DNA of 18,966 nt from Candidatus Magasanikiibacteriota bacterium. Its GTDB lineage: Bacteria > Patescibacteriota > Patescibacteriia > Magasanikbacterales > UBA922. The stretch is from assembly GCA_023246555.1 (NCBI GenBank), contig JAHFIC010000011.1, positions 1-18,966 of the forward strand, in the 5' to 3' direction. Of the stretch, positions 6,782 to 13,947 are shown piece after piece. Position numbers and translations under genes: made by a program. Within the stretch, counting starts at the first letter, position 1. Every line of letters begins with the position of its first letter. Under the pieces are notes generated by a model. That model saw only the letters and a program-made list of their open reading frames with translations, was not told the DNA's origin and ran no database searches.

Positions 6782-7927
6782 TTACTCAAGCCATTGGCCA
6801 AGCTGAGCCACTCGATTTGACCACTGAAAATCGGAAATAATGCGCTCGTATGCCCGGCGTTTCATTCGTTCTGCTTCTGTTGGGTTTGTCAACAATGTAA
6901 GGCACGCATTCACGATCTCTTTGTCCATGTGTGCATCCACAACAAAACCAGTTTCATTGTGGATAACCGCTTCTTCCACGCCTCCAGAGCGTCCTGCCAC
7001 AACGGGAACTCCTGCTGCCGCGGCTTCAAGAAAAATAAGACCGAAACCTTCTTCATAGCCTTCATCAGGATGCGTTAAAAGCAGAAACAAATCCGCGATG
7101 CCATAAAACGCAGGCAACTCTTTATGCGGTATTTTTCCAACAAATCGAACGGCATGCTGTATTGACATCTCCTCCGCCTTTTTTACAAGAATTTCGCGTT
7201 TTGGACCATCGCCAACAACAACCCAGACCGCATTGGGGATCGTTTCCAATAATTTGGAGAATACTCGCAAGACGTGCGGGAAGCCCTTTCCATCAACAAA
7301 ACGTCCGACAGAAAGAATAACTTTTTTCCCGCGAAGGGCGTACCGATCGCGAAGATCGTCCAGAGTGTCCGAAGACGGCGGCAAAAGAAATAGTGGATCC
7401 GGGCATGGCGACAAGACAATCGACTGATCCGCGAGTTCGGGAAACGCGTGAATAAATTTTCGTCTCAAAAATTCACTGTCAAACACATTTATCTCCCCCC
7501 GTTTTGCTACCCAGCCAAGAAGGCGGTGTTTTCGCCATGATGACAGCGCACGCTGTACATCCGTACCGTGATAAAAAACCACAAACGGAATCTTCCAAAA
7601 CCATTTAAGCAGGAGAGCAACATATCCGATAGGCAATACATGGTGCACGAATACCCTGCCCACCGGCTTTGATCCAGTAATCGACAGGATCTTTGGAAGC
7701 ATCCGAAGCCATCGAGGCCAGAGATAGCGTGGAAACAATAATCGAGATCGAATAACTAAAAAAGGACGATTGGAATCCCACAAAATAGCATCCTTGTGCG
7801 GTGGCGCAAGAATTATTGCGTGGTCGCTTCCAAACGCCTCGGCGAGACTGTCAACATACGTTGCGATGCCACCAACTGTCGGTGGGTACTCAAGGGTGAT
7901 AAAAAGATATTTCTTTTTCACATTCAT
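6782..7927 (-). CDS. Family 4 glycosyltransferase (GT-B fold)
   Basis: A 381-aa cytoplasmic retaining glycosyltransferase. The N-terminal Rossmann domain has the glycine-rich YPPTVGGIATYV loop (14-25) and FYHGTDV (118-124). The C-terminal domain has ILSVGRFVDGKGF (204-216), VVGDGP (237-242) and the donor-binding E-x7-E in EEGFGLIFLEAAAAGVPVV (E293, E301). Donor and acceptor sugars cannot be read from sequence. It starts 3 nt after the flippase stop and ends 6 nt before GT2, so the three are one transcript for building a lipid-linked surface glycan. Confidence 0.93.
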   Translation of the reverse strand: MNVKKKYLFITLEYPPTVGGIATYVDSLAEAFGSDHAIILAPPHKDAILWDSNRPFLVIRSRLLFPRYLWPRWLRMLPKILSITGSKPVGRVFVHHVLPIGYVALLLKWFWKIPFVVFYHGTDVQRALSSWRKHRLLGWVAKRGEINVFDSEFLRRKFIHAFPELADQSIVLSPCPDPLFLLPPSSDTLDDLRDRYALRGKKVILSVGRFVDGKGFPHVLRVFSKLLETIPNAVWVVVGDGPKREILVKKAEEMSIQHAVRFVGKIPHKELPAFYGIADLFLLLTHPDEGYEEGFGLIFLEAAAAGVPVVAGRSGGVEEAVIHNETGFVVDAHMDKEIVNACLTLLTNPTEAERMKRRAYERIISDFQWSNRVAQLGQWLE

Positions 7928-7930
7928 ATA

Positions 7931-9364
7931 TTAGTGTTTACGAAGGAATAATCGGATTTCGATGATGTCGTTTTTTTTGATTGCACGCGTCAAAAAAAGC
8001 ATGATTGGGTACAGCAAAACGCCGATAGATATTACACCAAGCACATGGATATATTTTGACGCAATAAGAACCGCCATGCCCATTGTCATCGCGGCAAGGG
8101 CAATACGAAATATCATGCCAGACAGCTTCTTCAGTGGAAAAAAAACGATATGCCGCGCGATCCACAAACCGCTCATGGTCAGGAGGATATTCCCCACACA
8201 CGCTGCCACAGCGGCGCCAACAACGCCGAACCGCGGAATGAGCAAAAGGTTCATCGCGATATTCACGATCATAACGATGCCAACAATCGTTGTTTGTGTT
8301 TTTTGCCGATCACATGCATTGAGCAGAGCGCCGACAGGAAAACTCATATATGAAAAAAGGAGACTCACGATCAGTATTTGCAGTGGCAAGACAGACGGAA
8401 GGTATGCCGCTCCGTACAAGAAAAGAATAATCTCCTGCGCCACGATGCTTATCCCCACGGTGAGCGGGGCGACAATAATAAAAAGATATTTGAGGCATAT
8501 CTCAAATACATGAGCCAGGCGTTCTCTATCTGAAGCAAAATATTCGCTGAAACGGGGATACACAGCGGCAATGAGCGCCGACGGCACGAATTGAAACGCG
8601 TATGTGATTTTATGCGGGATGCTGTACAACCCGAGTGCTCTATCCCCCGCAAGCTTCGAGAGCAAAATGGAGTCGCTGTACGAATATACTCTCGCAAAAA
8701 TGGCCGCGATCGCAAATGGCAGAGCGATCGCGAGCATGTGCATGATAGTTGCCCGATCATAGGTTGGTAAAAGTCGAAGTCGATACCGACGCTTCAAAAC
8801 GAAAGCGATAAAGCCCACATTGACGGCGCTGGAAATGGTAAAGGCGAGAATAAGAAAAATCAGTGGAAGTTTAAAAAATAAAAATACACTTCCAAGCACA
8901 AGGGTCAAGAGTTGACTGGCAGTGATGCTGATCGCTTCGTACGTTAAATCTCCAAGTGATCGCATGACGCCGTATAACGTCAAGTGGAGTGAATCAAAGA
9001 GCATGGTGAATCCGGAAAGGTAAACGAGGTGTCGTACGTCTATTGGATACTTCAACACATGGATGGTGCCGACCATTGCCACATACGTGCAGAAACCAAA
9101 AAATATTTTTATGAATAATGCATTCCCAAGATATGTCCGCAAGCGATCAGGGAAACGCGACGTTTCTCGCACCAAAACATTCGTTAATCCAAAATCGACA
9201 AAAACGACGAATATCGTGGTAAAGGATAGCGCAAAAAAATATTTTCCTGTCCCTTCAACACCAAGCGACCGCGCAACAATGGTGAAATACACGAACGAAA
9301 TTACTTTCTGCCCAACAGATGCCATAGTCATGGCGAAGGTATTTCGCGCGATGGAGTGTGCCAT
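7931..9364 (-). CDS. Polysaccharide flippase (Wzx/MVF-type oligosaccharide transporter)
   Basis: A 477-aa integral membrane protein with about 14 hydrophobic helices and the family's N-terminal pattern: RNTFAMTMASVGQK, then ARSLGVEGTGKYFFALSF and DFGLTNVLVRE. It is predicted to flip lipid-linked oligosaccharides across the membrane for later polymerisation or ligation. I chose ATG 9364 because it gives the usual family N-terminus; a longer frame to 9439 would run through the rpsI terminator and into rpsI. A TATACT -10-like box (9374-9379, minus strand) just after the terminator may start this transcript; no good -35 was found. It is the first gene of the wzx-GT4-GT2 operon. Confidence 0.9.
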   Translation of the reverse strand: MAHSIARNTFAMTMASVGQKVISFVYFTIVARSLGVEGTGKYFFALSFTTIFVVFVDFGLTNVLVRETSRFPDRLRTYLGNALFIKIFFGFCTYVAMVGTIHVLKYPIDVRHLVYLSGFTMLFDSLHLTLYGVMRSLGDLTYEAISITASQLLTLVLGSVFLFFKLPLIFLILAFTISSAVNVGFIAFVLKRRYRLRLLPTYDRATIMHMLAIALPFAIAAIFARVYSYSDSILLSKLAGDRALGLYSIPHKITYAFQFVPSALIAAVYPRFSEYFASDRERLAHVFEICLKYLFIIVAPLTVGISIVAQEIILFLYGAAYLPSVLPLQILIVSLLFSYMSFPVGALLNACDRQKTQTTIVGIVMIVNIAMNLLLIPRFGVVGAAVAACVGNILLTMSGLWIARHIVFFPLKKLSGMIFRIALAAMTMGMAVLIASKYIHVLGVISIGVLLYPIMLFLTRAIKKNDIIEIRLFLRKH

Positions 9365-9381
9365 ACGACGTGTAGTATAAC

Positions 9382-9415
9382 AAAAAAGAATCCCGATGCC
9401 AGCATCGGGATTCTT
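9382..9415 (-). terminator. Intrinsic terminator of the infA-rpsI ribosomal operon
   Basis: A perfect 13-bp stem (AAGAATCCCGATG at 9386-9398 with CATCGGGATTCTT at 9403-9415), a 4-nt loop and six T on the minus strand, 8 nt after the rpsI stop. Confidence 0.95.
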
Positions 9416-9423
9416 CGAAAAAA

Positions 9424-9840
9424 TCAACGTTTCCGCCACTGATGTCCGCGACGAGCGCGATGACGTCCGAATTTTTTTCGCTCTTTGGCTCGCGGATCAC
9501 GCGTAAGAAACCCTCCGGCACGAAGTATTGGTTGGAGGTCTTTATTCCATTTAACGAGCGCTCGGGCAATACCATGAGCAAGCGCATCGGCTTGGCCGGA
9601 GATACCACCACCGGCTACCTTCACCGAAATATCAAAATCAGCTTCCTTTCCGGTTACCACAAGCGGTGCCTGTATTCGCTTTTGAAGTAACGCCGTTCCA
9701 AAGTAGGCTTGCAGTGACCGCCCATTCACCGTGATAGCTCCTTTACCGGGCAACAAACGAACACGAGCAGCGGCAGTTTTACGGCGCCCAAGTGCTCGCT
9801 CGCCTTTCAACTCTGTTTCTTTTTGCTGTGCTTTCGCCAT
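9424..9840 (-). CDS. rpsI: 30S ribosomal protein S9 (uS9)
   Basis: A small-subunit protein whose C-terminal tail reaches the P-site tRNA. The 138 aa carry the family blocks LGRRKTAAARVRLLPGKG, VAGGGISGQADALAHGIARA, and LTRDPRAKERKKFGR ending in the basic QWRKR tail. It follows rplM by 11 nt, the usual rplM-rpsI pair, and is the last gene before a strong terminator. Confidence 0.97.
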   Translation of the reverse strand: MAKAQQKETELKGERALGRRKTAAARVRLLPGKGAITVNGRSLQAYFGTALLQKRIQAPLVVTGKEADFDISVKVAGGGISGQADALAHGIARALVKWNKDLQPILRAGGFLTRDPRAKERKKFGRHRARRGHQWRKR

Positions 9841-9851
9841 ACCAGTAAGAG

Positions 9852-10202
9852 TTAGACATCGATCTTCAATCGTTTCATGAGATCATTTCTTCGACGGTTC
9901 TTTGACAGCATGCCATACACAGCATGCTCAATCACCTTTCGCGGATGTAATTCAAAAACCTTTTTCATCGGCGTTCGTTTCAATCCACCCGGATACATCG
10001 TATGGTGAAAAAAATATTTCTGAACAAATTTTCTTCCAGAAAACTTTACTTTTGACGCATTGATGACATGCACCACATCGCCCGTATCCACTCGTGGTTC
10101 AAAATCCGCCTTATGCTTGCCACGGAGTATCATGGAAATTTTGGATGCTAAACGGCCGACCGACTGGCCAGTTGCGTCAATTTCGATTGATAATCGTTTC
10201 AT
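9852..10202 (-). CDS. rplM: 50S ribosomal protein L13 (uL13), short form
   Basis: Recognised by IDATGQSVGRLASKI, LRGKHK, VDTGDVVHVINASKV, FHHTMYPGGLK and the HPRKVIEHAVYGML block. At 116 aa it is about 26 residues shorter than the E. coli protein (142). The N-terminus begins almost at the IDATG strand, and the tail after LKI (normally YAGxxHxHxAQxP) is missing. The reduction is in line with other shortened proteins in the window. It starts 2 nt after the rplQ stop. The known autoregulatory L13 leader of other bacteria has no room here. Confidence 0.96.
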   Translation of the reverse strand: MKRLSIEIDATGQSVGRLASKISMILRGKHKADFEPRVDTGDVVHVINASKVKFSGRKFVQKYFFHHTMYPGGLKRTPMKKVFELHPRKVIEHAVYGMLSKNRRRNDLMKRLKIDV

Positions 10203-10204
10203 AA

Positions 10205-10555
10205 TTAAACAAATTCAATACGCGCTTTTTCACCCTTGTCATTCGCGCGCACCCCTATTTTTGTCACCCGAGTATACCCACCGTTCCGCTCTCGATACCG
10301 TGGTGCGATATCAAGAAATAATTTTTGCAGGGCCGCTTTTGTGTACAAGAAAGAAGCAATCCTCCGCCGATCTGCAACCGTGCCGCTTTTTGCTCTTGTC
10401 ACCAACGGCTCAACGACACCGCGAAGCGTTTTTGCTTTTGCCACTGTCGTTATAATGGCACCATGCAAAATAATACTTTCGACTAAATTGCGAAGAAGTG
10501 CATTTCGCGGCGCTCGCTCTCGTCCCAATGATTTTTTCCTTTTCTGATGTCTCAT
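10205..10555 (-). CDS. rplQ: 50S ribosomal protein L17 (bL17)
   Basis: A 116-aa protein beginning MRHQKRKKSLGRERAPRNAL, the typical bL17 start, followed by LVTRAKSG and a VTKIGVRANDKGEKARIEFV-like end. It sits near the peptide exit tunnel of the large subunit. It follows rpoA by 6 nt, as in most bacteria. Confidence 0.97.
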   Translation of the reverse strand: MRHQKRKKSLGRERAPRNALLRNLVESIILHGAIITTVAKAKTLRGVVEPLVTRAKSGTVADRRRIASFLYTKAALQKLFLDIAPRYRERNGGYTRVTKIGVRANDKGEKARIEFV

Positions 10556-10561
10556 AGCAGG

Positions 10562-11392
10562 TTAGGCATCGCTTTTCTTTATTTTTCGTTTTGTCTTTTT
10601 TTCTGCTTTTTCTTCGATTTCAGTACTGGAAGGCACGTTTTCTGCAGATATGGTGCCAGTCGAAGCCATGGTTTCTTCAGAGGTATCCGATGCCATATCA
10701 CCGAAAGACGCGCTAGAAATCAAGCCGAAATAATCCATAAGAATTTTTGTTGCCTGCGAGAGAGCGTCTTTTGGCGTCACGGTACCATTTGTTTCAATCG
10801 TCAATGTCAACTTTTCGTAATCAGTGATATCTCCAACACGAGTCATTTCCACATTATACCCAACGTCACGAATCGGCGTATACAGCGAATCAATCGCTAT
10901 GGTTCCAAGAGATAATTGTTTCGTTTCTTTTTCACTCACCGGAATATAGCCACGTCCCCGGCCAATGGATATTTCCATATCCAATGTAAAATTCTTGTCT
11001 GTAATGGTTGCGATTTTCAGTCCCGGATTAACAACTTCTACATCAGAATTTTTTGAAAAATCCCCAGCAACAACATCACCAATTCCCTTTTTTGAGAGAG
11101 AAAGCGTCACCGGAGTCTCACTGTGGGAAATCACCGCGATCTGTTTTAAATTTAAAATAATCTCAACCACATCTTCCAGGACTCCCGGAACAGCAGAAAA
11201 TTCATGCTGGACTCCCGCAATCTTCACTGATTCGACAGCTCCACCCGGAAGCGATGACAACAAAACACGACGAAGCGCATTACCGAGCGTTGTCCCATAA
11301 CCTTGGTGACAGGGGGTAATAATCACCTTCCCGATATTGGGAGTCTCTGTCCCCAGAAACTCAACCGTTGTCGGTAAGAAAACATGCTCCAT
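10562..11392 (-). CDS. rpoA: DNA-directed RNA polymerase alpha subunit without C-terminal domain
   Basis: Alpha dimerises to nucleate RNA polymerase assembly. The N-terminal domain is complete (about 1-225): GYGTTLGNALRRVLLSSLPG (31-50), GVLEDVVEIILNLK (70-83), GRGRGYIPV (144-152) and the IETNGTVTPKDALSQA helix. After about residue 226 there is only a 50-residue tail rich in Ser, Thr, Glu and Lys, ending KKTKRKIKKSDA. The helix-hairpin-helix alpha-CTD that binds UP elements and activators (about 80 aa, total about 310-330 in most bacteria) is absent, and rplQ begins 6 nt later, leaving no room for it. No frameshift remnant was seen. Confidence 0.95.
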   Translation of the reverse strand: MEHVFLPTTVEFLGTETPNIGKVIITPCHQGYGTTLGNALRRVLLSSLPGGAVESVKIAGVQHEFSAVPGVLEDVVEIILNLKQIAVISHSETPVTLSLSKKGIGDVVAGDFSKNSDVEVVNPGLKIATITDKNFTLDMEISIGRGRGYIPVSEKETKQLSLGTIAIDSLYTPIRDVGYNVEMTRVGDITDYEKLTLTIETNGTVTPKDALSQATKILMDYFGLISSASFGDMASDTSEETMASTGTISAENVPSSTEIEEKAEKKTKRKIKKSDA

Positions 11393-11400
11393 ACATTGAT

Positions 11401-11433
11401 GGTATTTCGGTATGCCGATACATCAGCATACCG
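11401..11433. repeat. 8-bp repeat array with hairpin in the rpsD-rpoA gap
   Basis: GGTATTTC, GGTATGCC and GATACATC follow each other, then diverge (AGCATACC, GATAGATA). CGGTATGC (11408-11415) pairs perfectly with GCATACCG (11426-11433) around a 10-nt loop. It fills most of the 56-nt gap and resembles the array inside GT2. There is no T-run, so it is not an obvious terminator. Confidence 0.65.
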
Positions 11434-11448
11434 ATAGATAAATGATAG

Positions 11449-12072
11449 TTAGCGTGTTGAGTAGTACTCAATAATAAGCTTGACGTCGAATAACCTTTCC
11501 AGATCCGCGTCGACGGGTTTGCTAGTTATTTTGACCGCCGCCTGCGCAGCATCGACAGATAACCAGCTTCGCACCTCTTTTTTTGACAATGTTTCCGAAA
11601 TATTTTCAAACAATCTTTTCTTGCGTTTATTTTCTTTCAATGTCACCACGTCCCCTGCTTCGACAATATGGGATGGAATGTCAATACGCTTTCCATTCAC
11701 TATGAACATGCCATGATTGACCATTTGTCGCGCTTGCGCTCGTGTCAAAGCAAAACCCGCTCGATACACAACATTGTCAAGACGCATTTCAAGCATTTGC
11801 TGAAGATGGACGCCAGAATCACCCGTCATGCGCGTTGCAATGTCGACATACCGGCGAAATTGGCGCTCTCGCATACCGTAGAGAATTTTCGCTTTTTGTT
11901 TTTCCAAAAGTTGTTTTCCAAATCCGGAAACAGATTTTCTTTTTCCAGATGGGCCATGGACTCCCGGCGGCTGATTCAATCGCCGCGCCACTTTTACTGG
12001 ATTTGATTTCAAACCCAAATTCACTCCGAATCGGCGTGCAATCTTATTTGTTGGACCAATGGTTCTTCCCAT
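11449..12072 (-). CDS. rpsD: 30S ribosomal protein S4 (uS4)
   Basis: A primary 16S rRNA-binding assembly protein. The 207 aa contain RRFGVNLGLKSNPV, RLNQPPGVHG, GFGKQLLEKQKAKILYGMRE and the S4 RNA-binding domain (RLDNVVYRAGFALTRAQARQ, then HGMFIVNGKRIDIPS). The N-terminal zinc cysteines found in some S4 proteins are absent, so this is the zinc-free type. In many bacteria S4 represses its own operon. The flanking gaps on both sides carry short repeat arrays. Confidence 0.97.
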   Translation of the reverse strand: MGRTIGPTNKIARRFGVNLGLKSNPVKVARRLNQPPGVHGPSGKRKSVSGFGKQLLEKQKAKILYGMRERQFRRYVDIATRMTGDSGVHLQQMLEMRLDNVVYRAGFALTRAQARQMVNHGMFIVNGKRIDIPSHIVEAGDVVTLKENKRKKRLFENISETLSKKEVRSWLSVDAAQAAVKITSKPVDADLERLFDVKLIIEYYSTR

Positions 12073-12081
12073 AGTGTTGAG

Positions 12082-12109
12082 TATCTAGAATCTAGTATCC
12101 AGAACCTAG
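12082..12109. repeat. Tandem 7-bp repeat array in the rpsK-rpsD gap
   Basis: Four heptamers TATCTAG, AATCTAG, TATCCAG, AACCTAG (consensus WAYCYAG), or a 14-bp unit twice with two differences. It occupies most of the 44-nt gap. Confidence 0.8.
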
Positions 12110-12116
12110 TTATTTG

Positions 12117-12533
12117 TTAAACGCGTCGGCGTTTTGGCGGCCGGCATCCATTGTGCGGAATGGGGGTAACATCTTTTACCGACAGCACATTCACCCCGTT
12201 CGTGTTAAATGCCCGAATTGCGCCTTCTCGACCACCACCAATACCTTTAACAAACAAACTCACTTCTTTCACGCCGTAAGGCTTCAGTGCGTCTACGACA
12301 CGTTTTACTACCTGCCCCGCGGCATATGGCGTCGCTTTTTTTGGCCCTTTGAAGCCAGCGGCTCCAGCGCTTGACCACGAAAGTACATCGCCATTTTGAT
12401 CAGTTACGCTTACAATCGTGTTATTAAATGATGCCTGAATATACGCACGTCCATGCGGAACCACTTTTACGGTTTTTTTCTTTTTCCCGCCAGAAGCAGA
12501 TGAAGCTTTTGTGGATGATACAGCGTCTGTCAT
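12117..12533 (-). CDS. rpsK: 30S ribosomal protein S11 (uS11)
   Basis: A platform protein of the small subunit. The 138 aa show GRAYIQASFNNTIVSVTDQ, WSSAGAAGFKGPKKATPYAA, FVKGIGGGREGAIRA and the final NGCRPPKRRRV block. The N-terminal 20 residues are a low-complexity Ser/Ala/Lys extension. It starts 3 nt after the rpsM stop. Confidence 0.97.
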   Translation of the reverse strand: MTDAVSSTKASSASGGKKKKTVKVVPHGRAYIQASFNNTIVSVTDQNGDVLSWSSAGAAGFKGPKKATPYAAGQVVKRVVDALKPYGVKEVSLFVKGIGGGREGAIRAFNTNGVNVLSVKDVTPIPHNGCRPPKRRRV

Positions 12534-12536
12534 AGA

Positions 12537-12923
12537 TTATGTTTTTTGCGCCGACGGCTTCTTGCCGCTTGGAGCAATATTGCGCTTGTTGCCACGCACA
12601 GTGCGAGAATTAGTTTTTGTGCGTTGTCCGCGCACCGGCAAATGCTTATTATGACGAATGCCGCGATAAGACTTAATGTCTTTCAATCGTTTAATATTCG
12701 ATGATACTTCGCGACGCAAATCACCTTCAGTTTTATATTGCTTTTCAACAATCGTACGAATTGCATCTTCTTGCTCCTGAGTCAAATCCTTAACCCGAAT
12801 CGATTCGCTTACACGTGCAGCGTGCAAAATCTTTTTGGCAGTGGAATTGCCAATGCCAAAAACATATGTAAGAGAGATAATCACTTGTTTTTCTCTTGGG
12901 ATTGTTACACCGCTCAATCTCAT
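12537..12923 (-). CDS. rpsM: 30S ribosomal protein S13 (uS13)
   Basis: A small-subunit head protein that contacts the 50S subunit and P-site tRNA. The 128 aa begin MRLSGVTIPREKQVIISLTY and include VFGIGNSTAKKIL, IKRLKDIKSYRGIRH and LPVRGQRTKTNSRTVRG, all standard, with a basic tail. It lies 21 nt after rpmJ in the usual alpha-operon order. Confidence 0.97.
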   Translation of the reverse strand: MRLSGVTIPREKQVIISLTYVFGIGNSTAKKILHAARVSESIRVKDLTQEQEDAIRTIVEKQYKTEGDLRREVSSNIKRLKDIKSYRGIRHNKHLPVRGQRTKTNSRTVRGNKRNIAPSGKKPSAQKT

Positions 12924-12944
12924 ATCACTTCATTAATGTGGCTG

Positions 12945-13082
12945 TTATCCAGCCTTCTTTTTGATTTTACGTCCTTGCCGTTGTTTATGACGAGAATTTT
13001 CGCAAATAATATACACGACGCCGCTTCTTCGCACCGCTGTACATTTTGGACATCGTGTTTTTACTGACGCACGAACTTTCAT
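12945..13082 (-). CDS. rpmJ: 50S ribosomal protein L36 (bL36)
   Basis: A 45-aa protein starting MKVRASVKTRCPKC, with the zinc ligands C11, C14, C27 and H32 in CPKC...CENSRH, followed by KQRQGRKIKKKAG. The usual bL36 is 37-38 aa and ends at KQRQG, so there is a basic extension of eight residues. This is the zinc-binding form. It lies between infA and rpsM, the standard place. The 108-nt gap before it can fold (see 13105-13190). Confidence 0.95.
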   Translation of the reverse strand: MKVRASVKTRCPKCTAVRRSGVVYIICENSRHKQRQGRKIKKKAG

Positions 13083-13104
13083 ACTCAATCGTCAAATGTG
13101 GAAC

Positions 13105-13190
13105 AAAAAATACCAACCACTGCCGCGATATCATTGCCCGCCACTCAAGACACATCTGCCGGCGAAGCTCCACCGCACTGGTTGATACCA
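13105..13190 (-). promoter_or_regulatory. Candidate structured leader/attenuator between infA and rpmJ
   Basis: On the minus-strand RNA the sequence right after the infA stop (complement of 13173-13189) pairs with the complement of 13109-13125: nine consecutive pairs plus two G-U, a G-G mismatch, then three more pairs. An inner short stem is possible (TCGCC with GGCGG). The second arm is followed by six U (13110-13105), 22 nt before the rpmJ start. This is the layout of an attenuator or a ribosomal-protein autoregulatory leader. Function is inferred; no known family was recognised. Confidence 0.5.
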
Positions 13191-13406
13191 TTAAAATCGA
13201 AATGTAATTCTTCCCTTATTTAAATCGTAGGGGGTCATTTGTACTTTCACTTCATCACCGATATTCAACCGAATTCGATTCATACGCATTTTTCCTGAAA
13301 GATGGGCAAGAATCGTATGATCGTTTTCAAGCCGCACGCGAAACATTGCACCCGGAAGAAGTTCCTCTACTTTTCCTTGAACCTCGATAACATCGGTTTT
13401 TGACAT
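13191..13406 (-). CDS. infA: Translation initiation factor IF-1
   Basis: A 71-aa OB-fold protein that occupies the ribosomal A site during initiation. MSKTDVIEVQGKVEELLPGA, MFRVRLENDHTILAHLSGKMR, IGDEVKVQMTPYDLNKGRI and the final FRF are standard. It is the first gene of the ribosomal operon, about 19 nt from the predicted transcription start, and has no visible Shine-Dalgarno sequence. Confidence 0.97.
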   Translation of the reverse strand: MSKTDVIEVQGKVEELLPGAMFRVRLENDHTILAHLSGKMRMNRIRLNIGDEVKVQMTPYDLNKGRITFRF

Positions 13407-13431
13407 GAAAATGCAGAATTAATCTGGCAGT

Positions 13432-13460
13432 ATAATACTGGACTCGTAAAAATCTGTCAA
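13432..13460 (-). promoter_or_regulatory. Sigma-70-type promoter of the infA-rpsI operon
   Basis: On the minus strand TTGACA (13460-13455), a 17-bp spacer, then TATTAT (13437-13432). The -35 is a full match and the -10 has five of six bases. It lies 25 nt before the infA ATG. Confidence 0.85.
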
Positions 13461-13539
13461 GGCCAGCACGCCAGAGGTAAATAAGAACAAAATTTTGCTA
13501 AAATATAATAAAAATTGAAGTTATACACATGAGGAGTGC

Positions 13540-13947
13540 TTAGGGCTTGTACACCCAGTATTTATAGAGAAAAAAGTTCCATGGGACCATTGCCGCGATT
13601 GTGACAATCCGTACAAGACGATAATCGAAAGAAAAAAGGCGATGATTGAAGATGTACATGATCGAAACGGAAAAAAAATAGTTATACAGCGCAAGCGTGA
13701 CAAAACGAACCATTTGTTTATGTGGCAGATCTCCATTGCGAAAAGACCAATGTTTGTTGGTAAAAAAAACATACACCAATACCACCATTTGGTTTAAAAT
13801 AATGGCAAAAACCGGAGCAATATTCAAGAGCTCTTTCAAAAGCACCAGCGTCCCCATATCGAAGACGACCGCGGAAACACCAACCAAAAAATATTTTATG
13901 AATTCTCTCCGGAGAGACCAGAAATAACGAGAGGCTTGAACGATCAT
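13540..13947 (-). CDS. GtrA-like four-helix membrane protein
   Basis: A 135-aa protein with four hydrophobic segments and the GtrA family pattern: FIKYFLVGVSAVVFDMGTLVLL (first helix, about 16-37), then FFTNKHWSFRN (61-71) and the end PWNFFLYKYWVYK. Members are thought to move or position lipid-linked sugars across the membrane for glycan modification, but the family is functionally diverse. Its start overlaps the stop of the desaturase-like gene (ATGA), and it is the last gene of the alaS transcript. No clear terminator lies between it and the infA promoter. Confidence 0.88.
   Translation of the reverse strand: MIVQASRYFWSLRREFIKYFLVGVSAVVFDMGTLVLLKELLNIAPVFAIILNQMVVLVYVFFTNKHWSFRNGDLPHKQMVRFVTLALYNYFFSVSIMYIFNHRLFSFDYRLVRIVTIAAMVPWNFFLYKYWVYKP

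Noticed and set aside
9365..9439. Longer flippase start at 9439
   Set aside because: It would translate through the rpsI terminator and overlap rpsI; the 9364 start gives the normal family N-terminus.
12985..13191. A 68-codon minus-strand frame starting at a TAATG overlap with the infA stop
   Set aside because: It runs through rpmJ in another frame, has no family-like pattern, and its first half coincides with the foldable RNA region.
13488..13497. CAAAATTTTG palindrome after gtrA as a terminator
   Set aside because: A 10-nt palindrome with no loop and no following T-run does not make a stable terminator.
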